This document shows positions 14,201-20,957 of a stretch of DNA of 29,313 bases, in pieces. The notes beneath the pieces are model-generated. The model worked only from the letters and a program-made list of their open reading frames with translations. It was not told where the DNA came from and searched no databases. The stretch spans positions 43,973 through 73,285 of the forward strand of contig JAHZIE010000004.1 in the NCBI GenBank assembly GCA_019419895.1, read 5' to 3'. Both the position numbers and the translations under genes were made by a program. Origin of the DNA: Clostridiales bacterium. GTDB taxonomy: Bacteria; Bacillota; Clostridia; Oscillospirales; Acutalibacteraceae. The first letter of the stretch is position 1. Each line of letters begins with the position of its first letter.

Positions 14201-14919
14201 ATGGCGATGCAATCCTCAACGAGATCATCCGTGGCAGCATCAGCGGCATCAAGGTGGATGAAAACGGAGAGCCGCTCCCCGGCGCAGTCTTTGGGTTGTT
14301 TAAGGCAGACTGCACGGAGTTTACCGAGGAAAATGCGATCCTGACTGCGGAATCCGCGGAGGATGGCAGCTTCTCCTTTACGGATGTGCCTTACGGAATC
14401 TGGCAGATCAAAGAGATTTCTACCGTGGAGGGCTATGTCCTTTCCGATGAGATCTTTGAGGTACAGATCGATGAGGACGGCCAGGTCATCGAGCTGGGCA
14501 ACATTGAGAACAAGCCAATCACCGGCGAGCTGGAAATCACCAAGAAAGACATCGCAGATGGCAAACTCCTGCCGAATGCGGGCTTCCGCATCAAAGACGA
14601 GGATGGCAACGTGGTGGCCGAGGGCTATACCGATGAGAACGGGATCGCTCGTTTCACTCTGGAGTATGGAAAATACACTTACGAGGAATTCGATGCGCCG
14701 GATGGTTACCAGATTGACACGACACCGCATTCGTTTGAGATCAGAGAGGATGGTGAGATTGTGAAAGCGGAAATGACCAACGAAAAGATCCCGACTGTGG
14801 ATGTGCCGCAGACCGGAGACAGCAGCATGACGGGCTTCTGGATCGGCCTGGGTGCCATCGCCCTGGGCGGCCTGGTTGCCCTTCTGATTATCCGTAAAAA
14901 GAACAAGGATGATGAGTAA
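11269..14919 (+). CDS. Thioester/CnaB-repeat surface adhesin with sortase signal
   Basis: A 1216-residue wall-anchored protein. The ATG is 8 nt after AAGGAGG. A signal peptide with a basic start and hydrophobic core ends at about AYA-A (residue 35). Residues about 40-290 form a thioester domain: Cys in ACYCIEPG (about residue 90) and TQLLVWE (about 165) are the Cys and Gln expected to form a thioester that bonds covalently to a target. About eight SpaA/CnaB-type repeats follow, each with the YGxYxxxExxAPxGY-like end (for example LGKYEIVETKAPYGMVLNEE), which usually form internal isopeptide bonds. The C-terminus is VPQTG (1179-1183), a hydrophobic span and RKKNKDDE. It probably promotes mating contact. 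The class B sortase at 20088 is the only candidate anchoring enzyme in the window. Confidence 0.9.
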   Translation: MSKTSVFKRGLTAFMAMLLCLSSFIGLGTTTAYAAGEQAEVYMISFPRDGDANYGGDWGHPNLHYMNGWTSGSSNKTTIRAMGSYTGIACYCIEPGVTQNTGDVLTKWDENFWDNYPSNLNSTISPDEIKTFIGRIFQYGYTGNISLDWRSQNAGADNLSHLIATQLLVWETVVGERDSNFQKVDTGGYDAVLDQISTGHPLYNQIMSYYNSMATNVQNHTKLPSFMSKSADSAQTFEFEWDGSQYKAVLTDENNVVGSFSFSASESGVNCSVEGNQLVITAAEAPSEFMTITAYKEATRYGVITWTDGNVGGGVQDVATFAETVSDSVQGFVNLKVSYGSAKIIKTSEDGIVEGLSFQITGNGVDQTVQTGPNGEIQIDNLKPGDYTITELSEDRYVPQDSQTVTVYAGQVATVEFSNILKKFTVELTKSDSEKGEAQGDATLAGAKYGLYNGEDLVDTYTTDENGSFTTAEYICGPDWTIREIEPSPGYLLDETVHEVGADAGNFTIEHNTIPVGVGEDVIKGDIAIIKHTDDGSTQIETPEEGAEFQIYLKSAGSYDAADPDERDILTCDADGFAQSKKLPYGEYVVEQTKGWDGTEYMPAFTVTINEHGKTYKYLINNAEFEAYLKIVKVDAETGETIPYAGATFEIYDPDGNLVTMTTTYPEVQEHTQFVTNEEGWLITPEVLPFGEGYSIVEVEAPYGYVLNSDPVFFDVTPENAVSEDGIVLVIAEKENAPQKGTITIEKTGEVFSSVEIQEGKLQDRYKPIYAESGLEGAEFEIRAAEDIVTPDGTLRYSAGEVVDTLTTSADGTATSTELYLGKYEIVETKAPYGMVLNEEPISVELEYAGQEVAVTSTSVSIYNERQKVLVKLYKDLEKDELFEIGTGDEILNVYFALYASEDLTAADGTTIPKDGLIEIAGVQADGTLTFSADLPIGSYYVKEYSTNEHYLISEETYPVVFEYGGEDTAVVEIVVNDGDAILNEIIRGSISGIKVDENGEPLPGAVFGLFKADCTEFTEENAILTAESAEDGSFSFTDVPYGIWQIKEISTVEGYVLSDEIFEVQIDEDGQVIELGNIENKPITGELEITKKDIADGKLLPNAGFRIKDEDGNVVAEGYTDENGIARFTLEYGKYTYEEFDAPDGYQIDTTPHSFEIREDGEIVKAEMTNEKIPTVDVPQTGDSSMTGFWIGLGAIALGGLVALLIIRKKNKDDE

Positions 14920-14920
14920 G

Positions 14921-15250
14921 ATGAAAAAGGTGTATATCTGCTCCCCGCTGGGCGGCGATGTTTCCGCTAACCTGGAACGGGCCAAGCAGTATGCCAGATA
15001 TGTATTCTCCTGTGGGGCAGCTCCGGTTGTCCCTCATTTTTATGCCCTTGTTCTGGAGGATGGCAATCCAGAGGAAAGGCAGCTCGGCATGCAGGCCGGA
15101 AGGAGTCTACTCTGGCTGTGCGATGAGCTGTGGATCTTCGGGGATCATGTTTCGGCGGGCATGCGGGAGGAAATCCGCTTCTGCCAGAACTTAGGTCTGA
15201 AGATCCGGACAATCACGGAGAAACAATTCGCAAGCGGCAAAGCGCCGTAA
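14921..15250 (+). CDS. DUF7768 / nucleoside 2-deoxyribosyltransferase-like protein
   Basis: A 109-residue Rossmann-like protein. MKKVYICSPLGGDVSANLER is the typical first strand and loop of nucleoside 2-deoxyribosyltransferase-like proteins, and LWLCDELWIFGDHVSAGMRE carries the D-E-x-W-x-F-G and M-x-x-E-I pattern expected near the active site. Such proteins cleave or exchange N-glycosidic bonds of (deoxy)nucleosides; in mobile elements the substrate is usually unknown. The start is one base after the adhesin stop; ATG 14909 inside the adhesin gene is possible but less likely. Neighbours give no hint of a nucleotide pathway. Confidence 0.7.
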   Translation: MKKVYICSPLGGDVSANLERAKQYARYVFSCGAAPVVPHFYALVLEDGNPEERQLGMQAGRSLLWLCDELWIFGDHVSAGMREEIRFCQNLGLKIRTITEKQFASGKAP

Positions 15251-15267
15251 AATGTAACTTCGACACA

Positions 15268-15360
15268 GAGGAATCGTTTTGTGCGGCAGACGTTATAAAG
15301 CGGTTCCTGTATGCCGAAGGCGTCTGCCGCCAGACATTCCTCCCCATTTTGATAGGAGGA
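15268..15360 (+). promoter_or_regulatory. Structured leader with possible SD switch before the Maff2-like gene
   Basis: A perfect 10-bp stem, GCGGCAGACG (15283-15292) with CGTCTGCCGC (15321-15330), is enclosed by GAGGAAT (15268-15274) that can pair with ATTCCTC (15336-15342). The same right-hand segment, TCCTCC (15338-15343), can instead pair perfectly with GGAGGA (15355-15360), which is the ribosome-binding site. The two helices cannot coexist, giving an open and a closed state. This is read directly from base pairing; regulation is inferred. Confidence 0.5.
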
Positions 15361-15371
15361 TAATGCAACTT

Positions 15372-15704
15372 ATGAAGAAAAAAACCACAAAGATTCTTCT
15401 GTCTGCGGCCATGGTAACACTGCTGGTGGCAGCCAGCGCCATGCCCGCCTTCGCCGCCGGTGACGTGGCCGGGGCCATTGAACAGACCTGGACGCAGGCC
15501 CAGACACAGATCAAAACGGTAGTCAACAACGTGGTCTTCCCGGTGGTGGATATGATCCTGGCTATCCTGTTCTTCGTAAAGGTCGGCACCGCTTACTTCG
15601 ACTACAGAAAGCATGGGCAGTTTGAATTCGCAGCCCCATGCATCCTGTTCGCCTGCCTGATCTTTACCCTGACCGCTCCCATGTACATCTGGTCGATTCT
15701 CTGA
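15372..15704 (+). CDS. Maff2-like small membrane protein of the conjugation module
   Basis: A 110-residue protein of the Maff2/DUF3852 type found beside VirB4 and VirB6 genes of Clostridial elements. It has a signal-like N-terminus (KKTTKILLSAAMVTLLVAAS, then AMPAFA-A), a short soluble stretch (IEQTWTQAQTQIKTVVNNVV) and two hydrophobic spans (about residues 58-75 and 88-108). The size, signal sequence and two spans resemble VirB2-type pilins, so it may be the channel's small structural subunit; this is inference. ATG 15363, only 3 nt after GGAGG, is an alternative start; 15372 is 12 nt away. The leader carries the helix switch described separately. Confidence 0.75.
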   Translation: MKKKTTKILLSAAMVTLLVAASAMPAFAAGDVAGAIEQTWTQAQTQIKTVVNNVVFPVVDMILAILFFVKVGTAYFDYRKHGQFEFAAPCILFACLIFTLTAPMYIWSIL

Positions 15705-15724
15705 TGGAAGGGGGCAATTAAGGA

Positions 15725-17161
15725 ATGGTCATATTCCATCGATGTGAGATCCGCTTAAAACCTGGAGAAACCATGCTGGATCTGTTCGTGCCGGACAGCG
15801 GAGAATTGGATCAGCACCCGGAGATTCAGGAGCTGCTTGCCAGAGAGCAGCCCCGCAGTTTTCAGATCGTAGACCATCCCTGTTGGTATGAAAACGGGGA
15901 GCCAAACCGGAACGCTACCCTGGAGGAAATCGCCGTATGGACGAAAGAGGATGCCTATCTGCACATGCCGGGGATGACCGTCCTGCCGCCGACTCACTAT
16001 TACCGCTACTTTGGCAATCCGGAGGTATTGGATACACTGCATCCGAAACTGCAGGCAGAATACGAAGCCTATCGGGGCCAGTGGAACGCTGCTTTCTCGC
16101 AAGGGAAAGATGCCTTCTATGAAAAGCTCCCTGAGATTTGCGTGGTGCAGACTGTCTATCGCAACCTGGAGCAATGCAGTGCCAGCTACGATCAGGGCTA
16201 TTTAGCGGCCCTGGCAGAAGAAGAAACACCTCTGGCTACACTGGCGCAGGCATATGACCAGGGCGGATATTTTGAAATCGGCCCTAACGCAAGTCTCCTT
16301 TTGGAAGATGTGGAATTAAACCGGGAGAACCTGGCGGAGTATTACAAGCTGGATGATGCCGCAGCCGGGATGACCGATCATGCTGCTCTTATGGAACTTT
16401 TGGATGCCCATCTGGATCAGGAATATGCTCTCATGGAACAGCAATGGTCTTCCATGGATTTTGAAGGAGCATTGGATCACGCTGTTGAAATGTATACCTT
16501 CTGGCAGTTTTATCAGACCTTCCGGTTTGAGAAAGACCAATATCCAGCCAGCAGCCTGGATCTGATGGCGCAATTAAAAGAGCCGATGCAGGAAAATCAA
16601 GGCTGGATGATTGGGGAACGAGTCTTATATGAAATGAGCCTGGATGAAATCAGCCAGCTCCTGCCTCGGTTATATCCGGATGTTGTCCCGGAGGAAGATC
16701 CCTGGGGCATGTTTGGAAACCGGGAACTTTTTACCCGAAGGGATGTGTCATCCGCTTCGGAAACCGGCTCTGCTCCGTCTTTCCGTATCCGGGATGGAAT
16801 GAAGAAAAACTATCTGGAACTGAGAGCAGAAAGAGGCATAGACGGGATCGTCCGCTATGCCGAGCGTTGGAGCCAGATGATGGAACAGGAAATCAAAGAC
16901 GGGGCTTCTGTAGCGGAGGCCGCCGAGCGCACCAACCATTCAGCAGATACGGATGGCATCACCGGCTATATGTACGGACAGGCAGTCAGGCTCCTGAGTA
17001 ACTATTGGGAACATGGCGAGGAACTGCGGCAATGGCATAATCAAAGGTTGGGCTACAGCGGCGAGGGCGTTGTCAATCCGGCAATCCTGGCTCCTCCGGC
17101 AAAGGAGGATACCTCGCTTGACATGGCACCGGAAGAACCCGGCCCTGCTATGAGCCAGTGA
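15725..17161 (+). CDS. ICE-associated protein of unknown function (478 residues)
   Basis: A large soluble acidic protein between the Maff2-like and VirB6-like genes. I recognise no catalytic domain. Residues about 90-210 contain the aromatic-rich segment PPTHYYRYFGNPEVLDTLHP and helical repeats. Residues about 345-445 (FRIRDGMKKNYLELRAERGI onward, then ITGYMYGQAVRLLSNYWEHG) look like a separate helical domain similar to accessory proteins seen in this element type. No signal peptide or membrane segment. It ends APEEPGPAMSQ, the acidic/Pro-Met tail. The position within the transfer genes suggests a role at the channel or as a passenger, but nothing in the sequence shows this. Confidence 0.7.
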   Translation: MVIFHRCEIRLKPGETMLDLFVPDSGELDQHPEIQELLAREQPRSFQIVDHPCWYENGEPNRNATLEEIAVWTKEDAYLHMPGMTVLPPTHYYRYFGNPEVLDTLHPKLQAEYEAYRGQWNAAFSQGKDAFYEKLPEICVVQTVYRNLEQCSASYDQGYLAALAEEETPLATLAQAYDQGGYFEIGPNASLLLEDVELNRENLAEYYKLDDAAAGMTDHAALMELLDAHLDQEYALMEQQWSSMDFEGALDHAVEMYTFWQFYQTFRFEKDQYPASSLDLMAQLKEPMQENQGWMIGERVLYEMSLDEISQLLPRLYPDVVPEEDPWGMFGNRELFTRRDVSSASETGSAPSFRIRDGMKKNYLELRAERGIDGIVRYAERWSQMMEQEIKDGASVAEAAERTNHSADTDGITGYMYGQAVRLLSNYWEHGEELRQWHNQRLGYSGEGVVNPAILAPPAKEDTSLDMAPEEPGPAMSQ

Positions 17162-17181
17162 AAAGGCAGAAAGGAAACAGC

Positions 17182-17592
17182 ATGAATTTTTACGAAAAGG
17201 AAATGCGGAATTTCTTTGGAAACAGCGAACTTTTACAGGATGCCCACTTCTGCGGGAGAACCTGTCTGGCCCGGTTGGATGAGGATCTGAGGGTAAAGCT
17301 GCAGCTTACGACCACCGGCATCATAGACCAATACGATGCCATCAAGCTGTCCATCATCAACCGGACAGATGGCGTGGTGGATCAGCAGCTTTTCCGATTC
17401 TCTGACATCATCGGGAAACAGCTCCGAAACGGAAAGGATGCCATCGAACCGCACATATGGGAATACGATGGCAAGCCCTCCTGGTATCTTCCCATCACCC
17501 AGGTCAACCGGACGCAGATCGCAGATACGATCCTTGACTATGTGGGAATGTATCAGGACGAATCCATCGGTATGACCGGGCCGGGAATGTAA
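17182..17592 (+). CDS. ICE-associated protein of unknown function
   Basis: A 136-residue soluble protein starting at ATG 17182, 6 nt after AAAGGA; an in-frame GTG at 17158 overlaps the previous stop and is less likely. The central part (LARLDEDLRVKLQLTTTGII, then YDAIKLSIINRTDGVVDQQL) alternates strands, followed by FRFSDIIGKQL and a KPSWYLPITQ segment. No known family. It ends DESIGMTGPGM, joining the GMT and GPxM variants of the shared tail. A hairpin follows before the VirB6-like gene. Confidence 0.7.
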   Translation: MNFYEKEMRNFFGNSELLQDAHFCGRTCLARLDEDLRVKLQLTTTGIIDQYDAIKLSIINRTDGVVDQQLFRFSDIIGKQLRNGKDAIEPHIWEYDGKPSWYLPITQVNRTQIADTILDYVGMYQDESIGMTGPGM

Positions 17593-17613
17593 GTTCAGAA
17601 ACGACAACATGGC

Positions 17614-17648
17614 GGGAAGGCTGTTTGCTCAGTAAAAGCGGCCTTCCC
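17614..17648 (+). other. Hairpin immediately upstream of the VirB6-like ribosome site
   Basis: GGGAAGGC (17614-17621) pairs perfectly with GCCTTCCC (17641-17648) across a 19-nt loop. Only CTTT follows, so it is a weak terminator at best; its base lies 4 nt from GGAGG (17653-17657) and could affect initiation. Confidence 0.45.
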
Positions 17649-17665
17649 CTTTGGAGGTGATTACA

Positions 17666-18598
17666 ATATTTGATTGGTTAGGTGACCTCATCGGCGGGAT
17701 TGGCGATGCCATTGGCAGCGTGTTCAGTTTCCTCGGTGAGCAGATCTCCAACGTGATCTGGGATACCATGCTCCAGTGGTTCTACACCACCATCTATGAT
17801 GCGGTGGCGCAGTTCTTTACCATGATGGGAAATATGGGAGCCGAGATCTTCGAGCTGGATTGGGTGCGGGCCACTGTGGAACTGTTTACCCTGTTCGGCT
17901 GGGCGCTCTTTGTGGCAGGCGTGGTGGTGGCGGTGTTCGATGTGGCCATCGAGTACCAGCACGGACGGGCCGACATCAAATCCGCCGCCATCAACGTGTT
18001 GAAAGGCTTCTTTGCCTGCTCTCTGATCGGCGTGGTACCCATTGAACTATATAAGTTCTGCATCAGCCTGCAGAACACTTTTGCCGGGGATCTCACCCGG
18101 ATTTTTGCCGGACAACAGAGCCTGGGGCTGGCTGGGGAAAGCACCAACGTGCTGGTAGGCAGTTTTATGATTGGAAATGAAATCAGCGCCAGCCTGTTCA
18201 ATATCCTGTCGCTGATCGCATTCGCCTACTGTGTGATTAAGATCTTTTTCGCCAATATCAAACGTGGCGGCATCCTGCTGATCCAGATGTCCGTGGGCGC
18301 ATTGTATATGTTCAGTGTTCCCAGGGGCTATACGGATGGCTTCGTACAATGGATGCGGCAGGTGGCAGCCCTTTGCCTGACCTCCTTTATGCAGACCACA
18401 CTTCTGTTTTTAGGGCTTTTGACCTTCCCCGGAAATATGCTCCTGGGGCTTGGCATCATGCTGGCAGCCAACGAGGTACCTCGGATTGCCCAGCAGTTCG
18501 GCCTGGACAGCTCGGTGCGTGTCAACGTGATGAGCGTGGTTCATGCCACCACCACGGCAGTCAACCTGACCAGGGGGCTGGCCCGCTCCGTAAGATAA
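17666..18598 (+). CDS. VirB6/TrbL-like polytopic conjugation protein
   Basis: A membrane protein of about 310 residues with an amphipathic N-terminus (FDWLGDLIGGIGDAIGSVFS) and about six hydrophobic spans: near residues 65-90 (LFGWALFVAGVVVAVFDVAI), 105-125, 175-195 (LFNILSLIAFAYCVI), 205-225, 240-260 and 265-280. VirB6-type proteins form the inner-membrane platform of type IV secretion channels, and the neighbours (Maff2-like, PrgI-like, VirB4) support this. GGAGG (17653-17657) is followed after exactly 8 nt by AUA 17666; the frame also has TTG 17651 and GTG 17657, but both overlap the ribosome site. I therefore annotate AUA as the likely start. Confidence 0.82.
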   Translation: MFDWLGDLIGGIGDAIGSVFSFLGEQISNVIWDTMLQWFYTTIYDAVAQFFTMMGNMGAEIFELDWVRATVELFTLFGWALFVAGVVVAVFDVAIEYQHGRADIKSAAINVLKGFFACSLIGVVPIELYKFCISLQNTFAGDLTRIFAGQQSLGLAGESTNVLVGSFMIGNEISASLFNILSLIAFAYCVIKIFFANIKRGGILLIQMSVGALYMFSVPRGYTDGFVQWMRQVAALCLTSFMQTTLLFLGLLTFPGNMLLGLGIMLAANEVPRIAQQFGLDSSVRVNVMSVVHATTTAVNLTRGLARSVR

Positions 18599-18610
18599 GG
18601 AGGGAATCGT

Positions 18611-18853
18611 ATGAGTATGAAAATTAAACCAGAAGCTGTGGCCAGCATCCGAAAGATGGCGGCGGTTTGCCAGGGGAAACATCTGTCCACCAAACAGGCC
18701 GGTCTGGATCGCTTTGTACAAGGATATCTGACCATCTTTCATCTGTGGGAGGATGAAGAAGCCCTAAAAGAAATGGCGGGCTATGTGCCGTCTGGAAGTT
18801 TACAGGACGATCTGCTGGAAAAAGCAGAGGTGATTCAGGAGAAAACACTATGA
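18611..18853 (+). CDS. Small helical ICE-associated protein
   Basis: An 80-residue protein starting at ATG 18611, 7 nt after AAGGAGG. It appears mostly helical (KPEAVASIRKMAAVCQG, then GLDRFVQGYLTIFHLWEDEE). There is no membrane segment, signal or catalytic motif, and no Met-rich acidic tail. It overlaps the next gene by 4 nt (ATGA), showing coupling. Function unknown. Confidence 0.65.
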   Translation: MSMKIKPEAVASIRKMAAVCQGKHLSTKQAGLDRFVQGYLTIFHLWEDEEALKEMAGYVPSGSLQDDLLEKAEVIQEKTL

Positions 18854-19227
18854 CGGAAACAGGGGAACTGACACGGGATGATCTTGTGATCGATCCGGAT
18901 ATGGAGATAGACGATGATGGCTGTATCGTCACTGCCTATGTGGAAACCTGGTTCGATGTGGATCGGAAGTTTGGCACCCACACTGCGGACGATTCGGAGA
19001 CATGGATCAATCTCTATGCCAAATACAATACGGAATCCGGGGAACTTCTGGCAGAATATCAGATTGACCGTCCGGACGGGAGTGAATGGCATGCGTATCA
19101 TCCCACAGAGAAAGAAAAACAGCTTCTCATCGATCTAATGGAGGAATGCTGTCAGAAACATCATGGCTGTTCCCTGTTGGAATATGTCCAGGATGATGAC
19201 ATGACGATGAAGGGAGGAATTTCATGA
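18850..19227 (+). CDS. ICE-associated acidic protein of unknown function
   Basis: A 125-residue soluble acidic protein. Its beta-rich centre (GCIVTAYVETWFDVDRKFGT, then TWINLYAKYNTESGELLAEY) suggests a compact alpha-beta fold followed by a helix (EKEKQLLIDLMEECCQKHHG). No known family. It ends VQDDDMTMKGGIS, which fits the acidic-then-DMT tail but with an extra GGIS end like the ArdA protein's GGIQ. It overlaps both neighbours by 4 nt, lying between the VirB6-like and PrgI-like genes. Confidence 0.65.
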   Translation: MTETGELTRDDLVIDPDMEIDDDGCIVTAYVETWFDVDRKFGTHTADDSETWINLYAKYNTESGELLAEYQIDRPDGSEWHAYHPTEKEKQLLIDLMEECCQKHHGCSLLEYVQDDDMTMKGGIS

Positions 19228-19484
19228 CAACCTATCTTTACCCGCAAAACTTAAAAGCTACCGCCAACCTGTGGCTGTGGGGGCTGCGGGATTTTGCCAT
19301 CCTGTGTATCGCAACACTACTGTCGGTGCTGGCCCTGGTGCAGCTCGGCTTTTTTGTCCCGGCTGCGGTTACTCTGTGCTTTGGATTCTTAAGCATCCGG
19401 ATGGATGACACCACTGTCCTGGACTTTATGCGGTATGCGGTACGTTACTTTATTTCTACCCAGCAATACTTTGAATGGAGGTGA
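19224..19484 (+). CDS. PrgI-family conjugation membrane protein
   Basis: An 86-residue protein with two hydrophobic spans (about residues 23-42 and 45-62) between a short polar N-terminus (YLYPQNLKATANLWLWGLRD) and an aromatic C-terminus (FMRYAVRYFISTQQYFEWR). This is the size and plan of PrgI/TcpE-like (VirB3-like) proteins that lie directly upstream of VirB4 in Gram-positive conjugation operons and anchor the ATPase at the membrane. It starts inside the previous gene's stop (ATGA), 6 nt after GGGAGG. Position and topology both support the call. Confidence 0.82.
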   Translation: MTTYLYPQNLKATANLWLWGLRDFAILCIATLLSVLALVQLGFFVPAAVTLCFGFLSIRMDDTTVLDFMRYAVRYFISTQQYFEWR

Positions 19485-19489
19485 TCCCT

Positions 19490-20104
19490 GTGGCGAAGAA
19501 GGAAAAAGGAACTCGCCAGAAAAAGAAAAAAGGGCGCTCCACCCAGGAACTTCTCGGCATCAAGACCTTTACCAAGTATGGGCTTGCGGTGGGGAAATAT
19601 GAGCTTTTATTTTATATGATTGCGCCCACCAATATCTCCGTGCTGTCCAGGGCCAATATCGAGATCAAGATCCATCACCTGATGATGGTGCTGTCCGCCG
19701 TGCCGGATATCGAGGTTACCTGTACCGACTCCTGCGAGTGCTTCGATGATAATAAAACCTATTTGCAGGCTCGGCTTGAGGAAGAAACCAATCCCAAGGT
19801 ACGGAAGATCATCAAAAAGGACATTGATTTCCTGGATGATATCCAGACAGAAATGGCTACCGCCAGACAATTCCTGCTCATTGGCCGCTGCCGAAATCTG
19901 AAGCCGGAACAGGTATTTAATACCGCCAACCGGATCGAAAAGGTGGTCTCTGAGCAGGGCTTTGAAACCCACCGGATGAAGAAGGCGGAGATCAAACGTT
20001 TCCTGGCGGTCTACTTTGAAGCATCCATGAATGGGGATCAGATGCCGGACACGGATGGAGAGCAGTTCTTTGACGGGGAGGATTCCGATGAAGAAGAAGC
20101 CTAA
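19490..20104 (+). CDS. VirB4 N-domain-like conjugation protein
   Basis: A 204-residue protein starting at GTG 19490, exactly 8 nt after GGAGG. After a very basic start (KKEKGTRQKKKKGRSTQELL) comes a segment like the N-terminal domain of VirB4/TraC proteins: YELLFYMIAPTNISVLSRAN, IHHLMMVLSAVPDIEVTCTD, then ARQFLLIGRCRNLKPEQVFN. No Walker motif is present. It lies between PrgI-like and sortase genes and upstream of the full VirB4, so it may be a dedicated membrane-proximal partner of the ATPase. The C-terminus is very acidic (FFDGEDSDEEEA) but lacks the Met/Gly ending of the shared tail. Confidence 0.65.
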   Translation: MAKKEKGTRQKKKKGRSTQELLGIKTFTKYGLAVGKYELLFYMIAPTNISVLSRANIEIKIHHLMMVLSAVPDIEVTCTDSCECFDDNKTYLQARLEEETNPKVRKIIKKDIDFLDDIQTEMATARQFLLIGRCRNLKPEQVFNTANRIEKVVSEQGFETHRMKKAEIKRFLAVYFEASMNGDQMPDTDGEQFFDGEDSDEEEA

Positions 20105-20870
20105 AATCCCCAGGGCGGTCATCGGTACTGTCCTGGTTTTTGTTGTTCTGCTGTCGGTTTTCATGGCAGGCCATGACCTGTGGAGGCAGAAACAGGCGCA
20201 GGATACCTTCGAGGATCTGGCGGATCTGGTCACTGCGCCGGAAGATCCGGAGGAATCACAGGCGGAATCCTCTGCGCCGGAGGAATCTGCAGAAGCTCAG
20301 GAGCCGCAGGAGGAACAGAGAAATCTCTCCTTATTGTTCGAGCAGAACGCAGACTGCATCGGCTGGATCTGCATCCCCGGCACAGCGGTGGACTATCCGC
20401 TGATGCACACCCCGGAGGATTCTGAGAAATATCTTCGGAAGGATTTCTATGGGGCGTACAGCATAAATGGCGTCCCCTTCCTGGATGGCCGGTGCAGCCT
20501 GGAGAGCGCAAACTTAATCATCTACGGCCACAACATGAAGAATGGCACCATGTTCGGGAGCCTGAAAAACTATACGGATGCCAGTTACTATGCTGAGCAT
20601 CCAACCATTGAGTTGGAAACTGCCGCTGGCAAAGCACTCTATACCATTTTTTCCGTGATGAAGGTGCAGAAGGAGGATGCCTGGTACCGTTTCCTTACCG
20701 TGGATGCAGAGACGGATTTCCTGCACCAGATCCGCTACGCCAGGGAGTGTGCCCTCTATGACACCGGGATTATCCCGACATATGGCCAGCAGCTCCTCAC
20801 CCTGTCTACCTGTTATGGTTCATCCGGCGGGGATGGGCGTCTGCTCATTGTGGCTGCGAAAACGGAATAA
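20088..20870 (+). CDS. srtB: Class B sortase
   Basis: A 260-residue membrane-anchored transpeptidase. It has an N-terminal span (about residues 9-27), a flexible Glu/Pro-rich linker (about 45-85) and a class B catalytic domain. The triad is His148 (YGHNM), Cys242 (TLSTCYG) and Arg251 (GDGRLLIV). It would cleave a sorting signal and attach the protein to the cell wall; the CnaB adhesin's VPQTG is the only candidate in view and is compatible with the relaxed (S/P/N)PxT-type motifs of class B enzymes, although not proven. ATG 20088 is 6 nt after GGGGAGG and lies inside the upstream gene. A hairpin with TTTT follows the stop. Confidence 0.92.
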   Translation: MKKKPKIPRAVIGTVLVFVVLLSVFMAGHDLWRQKQAQDTFEDLADLVTAPEDPEESQAESSAPEESAEAQEPQEEQRNLSLLFEQNADCIGWICIPGTAVDYPLMHTPEDSEKYLRKDFYGAYSINGVPFLDGRCSLESANLIIYGHNMKNGTMFGSLKNYTDASYYAEHPTIELETAAGKALYTIFSVMKVQKEDAWYRFLTVDAETDFLHQIRYARECALYDTGIIPTYGQQLLTLSTCYGSSGGDGRLLIVAAKTE

Positions 20871-20883
20871 CCAATCAACTATC

Positions 20884-20914
20884 GGTCGTTTTGCATCAGG
20901 CAAAGCGGCCTTTT
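20884..20914 (+). terminator. Intrinsic terminator-like hairpin after srtB
   Basis: GGTCGTTTTGC (20884-20894) pairs with GCAAAGCGGCC (20900-20910) with two G-U pairs across a 5-nt loop and is followed by TTTT. The T run is short, so termination is probably partial. Confidence 0.55.
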
Positions 20915-20921
20915 CTGATCC

Positions 20922-20948
20922 CCTTGCCGGTGCAAAGCGGCGGCAAGG
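20922..20948 (+). promoter_or_regulatory. Hairpin overlapping the virB4 ribosome-binding site
   Basis: CCTTGCCG (20922-20929) pairs perfectly with CGGCAAGG (20941-20948) across 11 nt. The last four bases (AAGG) are the first part of the AAGGAGG ribosome site (20945-20951), so the helix would reduce initiation unless opened. Confidence 0.5.
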
Positions 20949-20957
20949 AGGTAAGAA

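Noticed and set aside
12931..14985. A 684-codon open frame on the minus strand opposite the adhesin gene
   Set aside because: It is the mirror of a repetitive GC-rich coding region whose codon bias removes stops on the opposite strand. It has no ribosome site and no recognisable domain, while the + strand has a complete adhesin.
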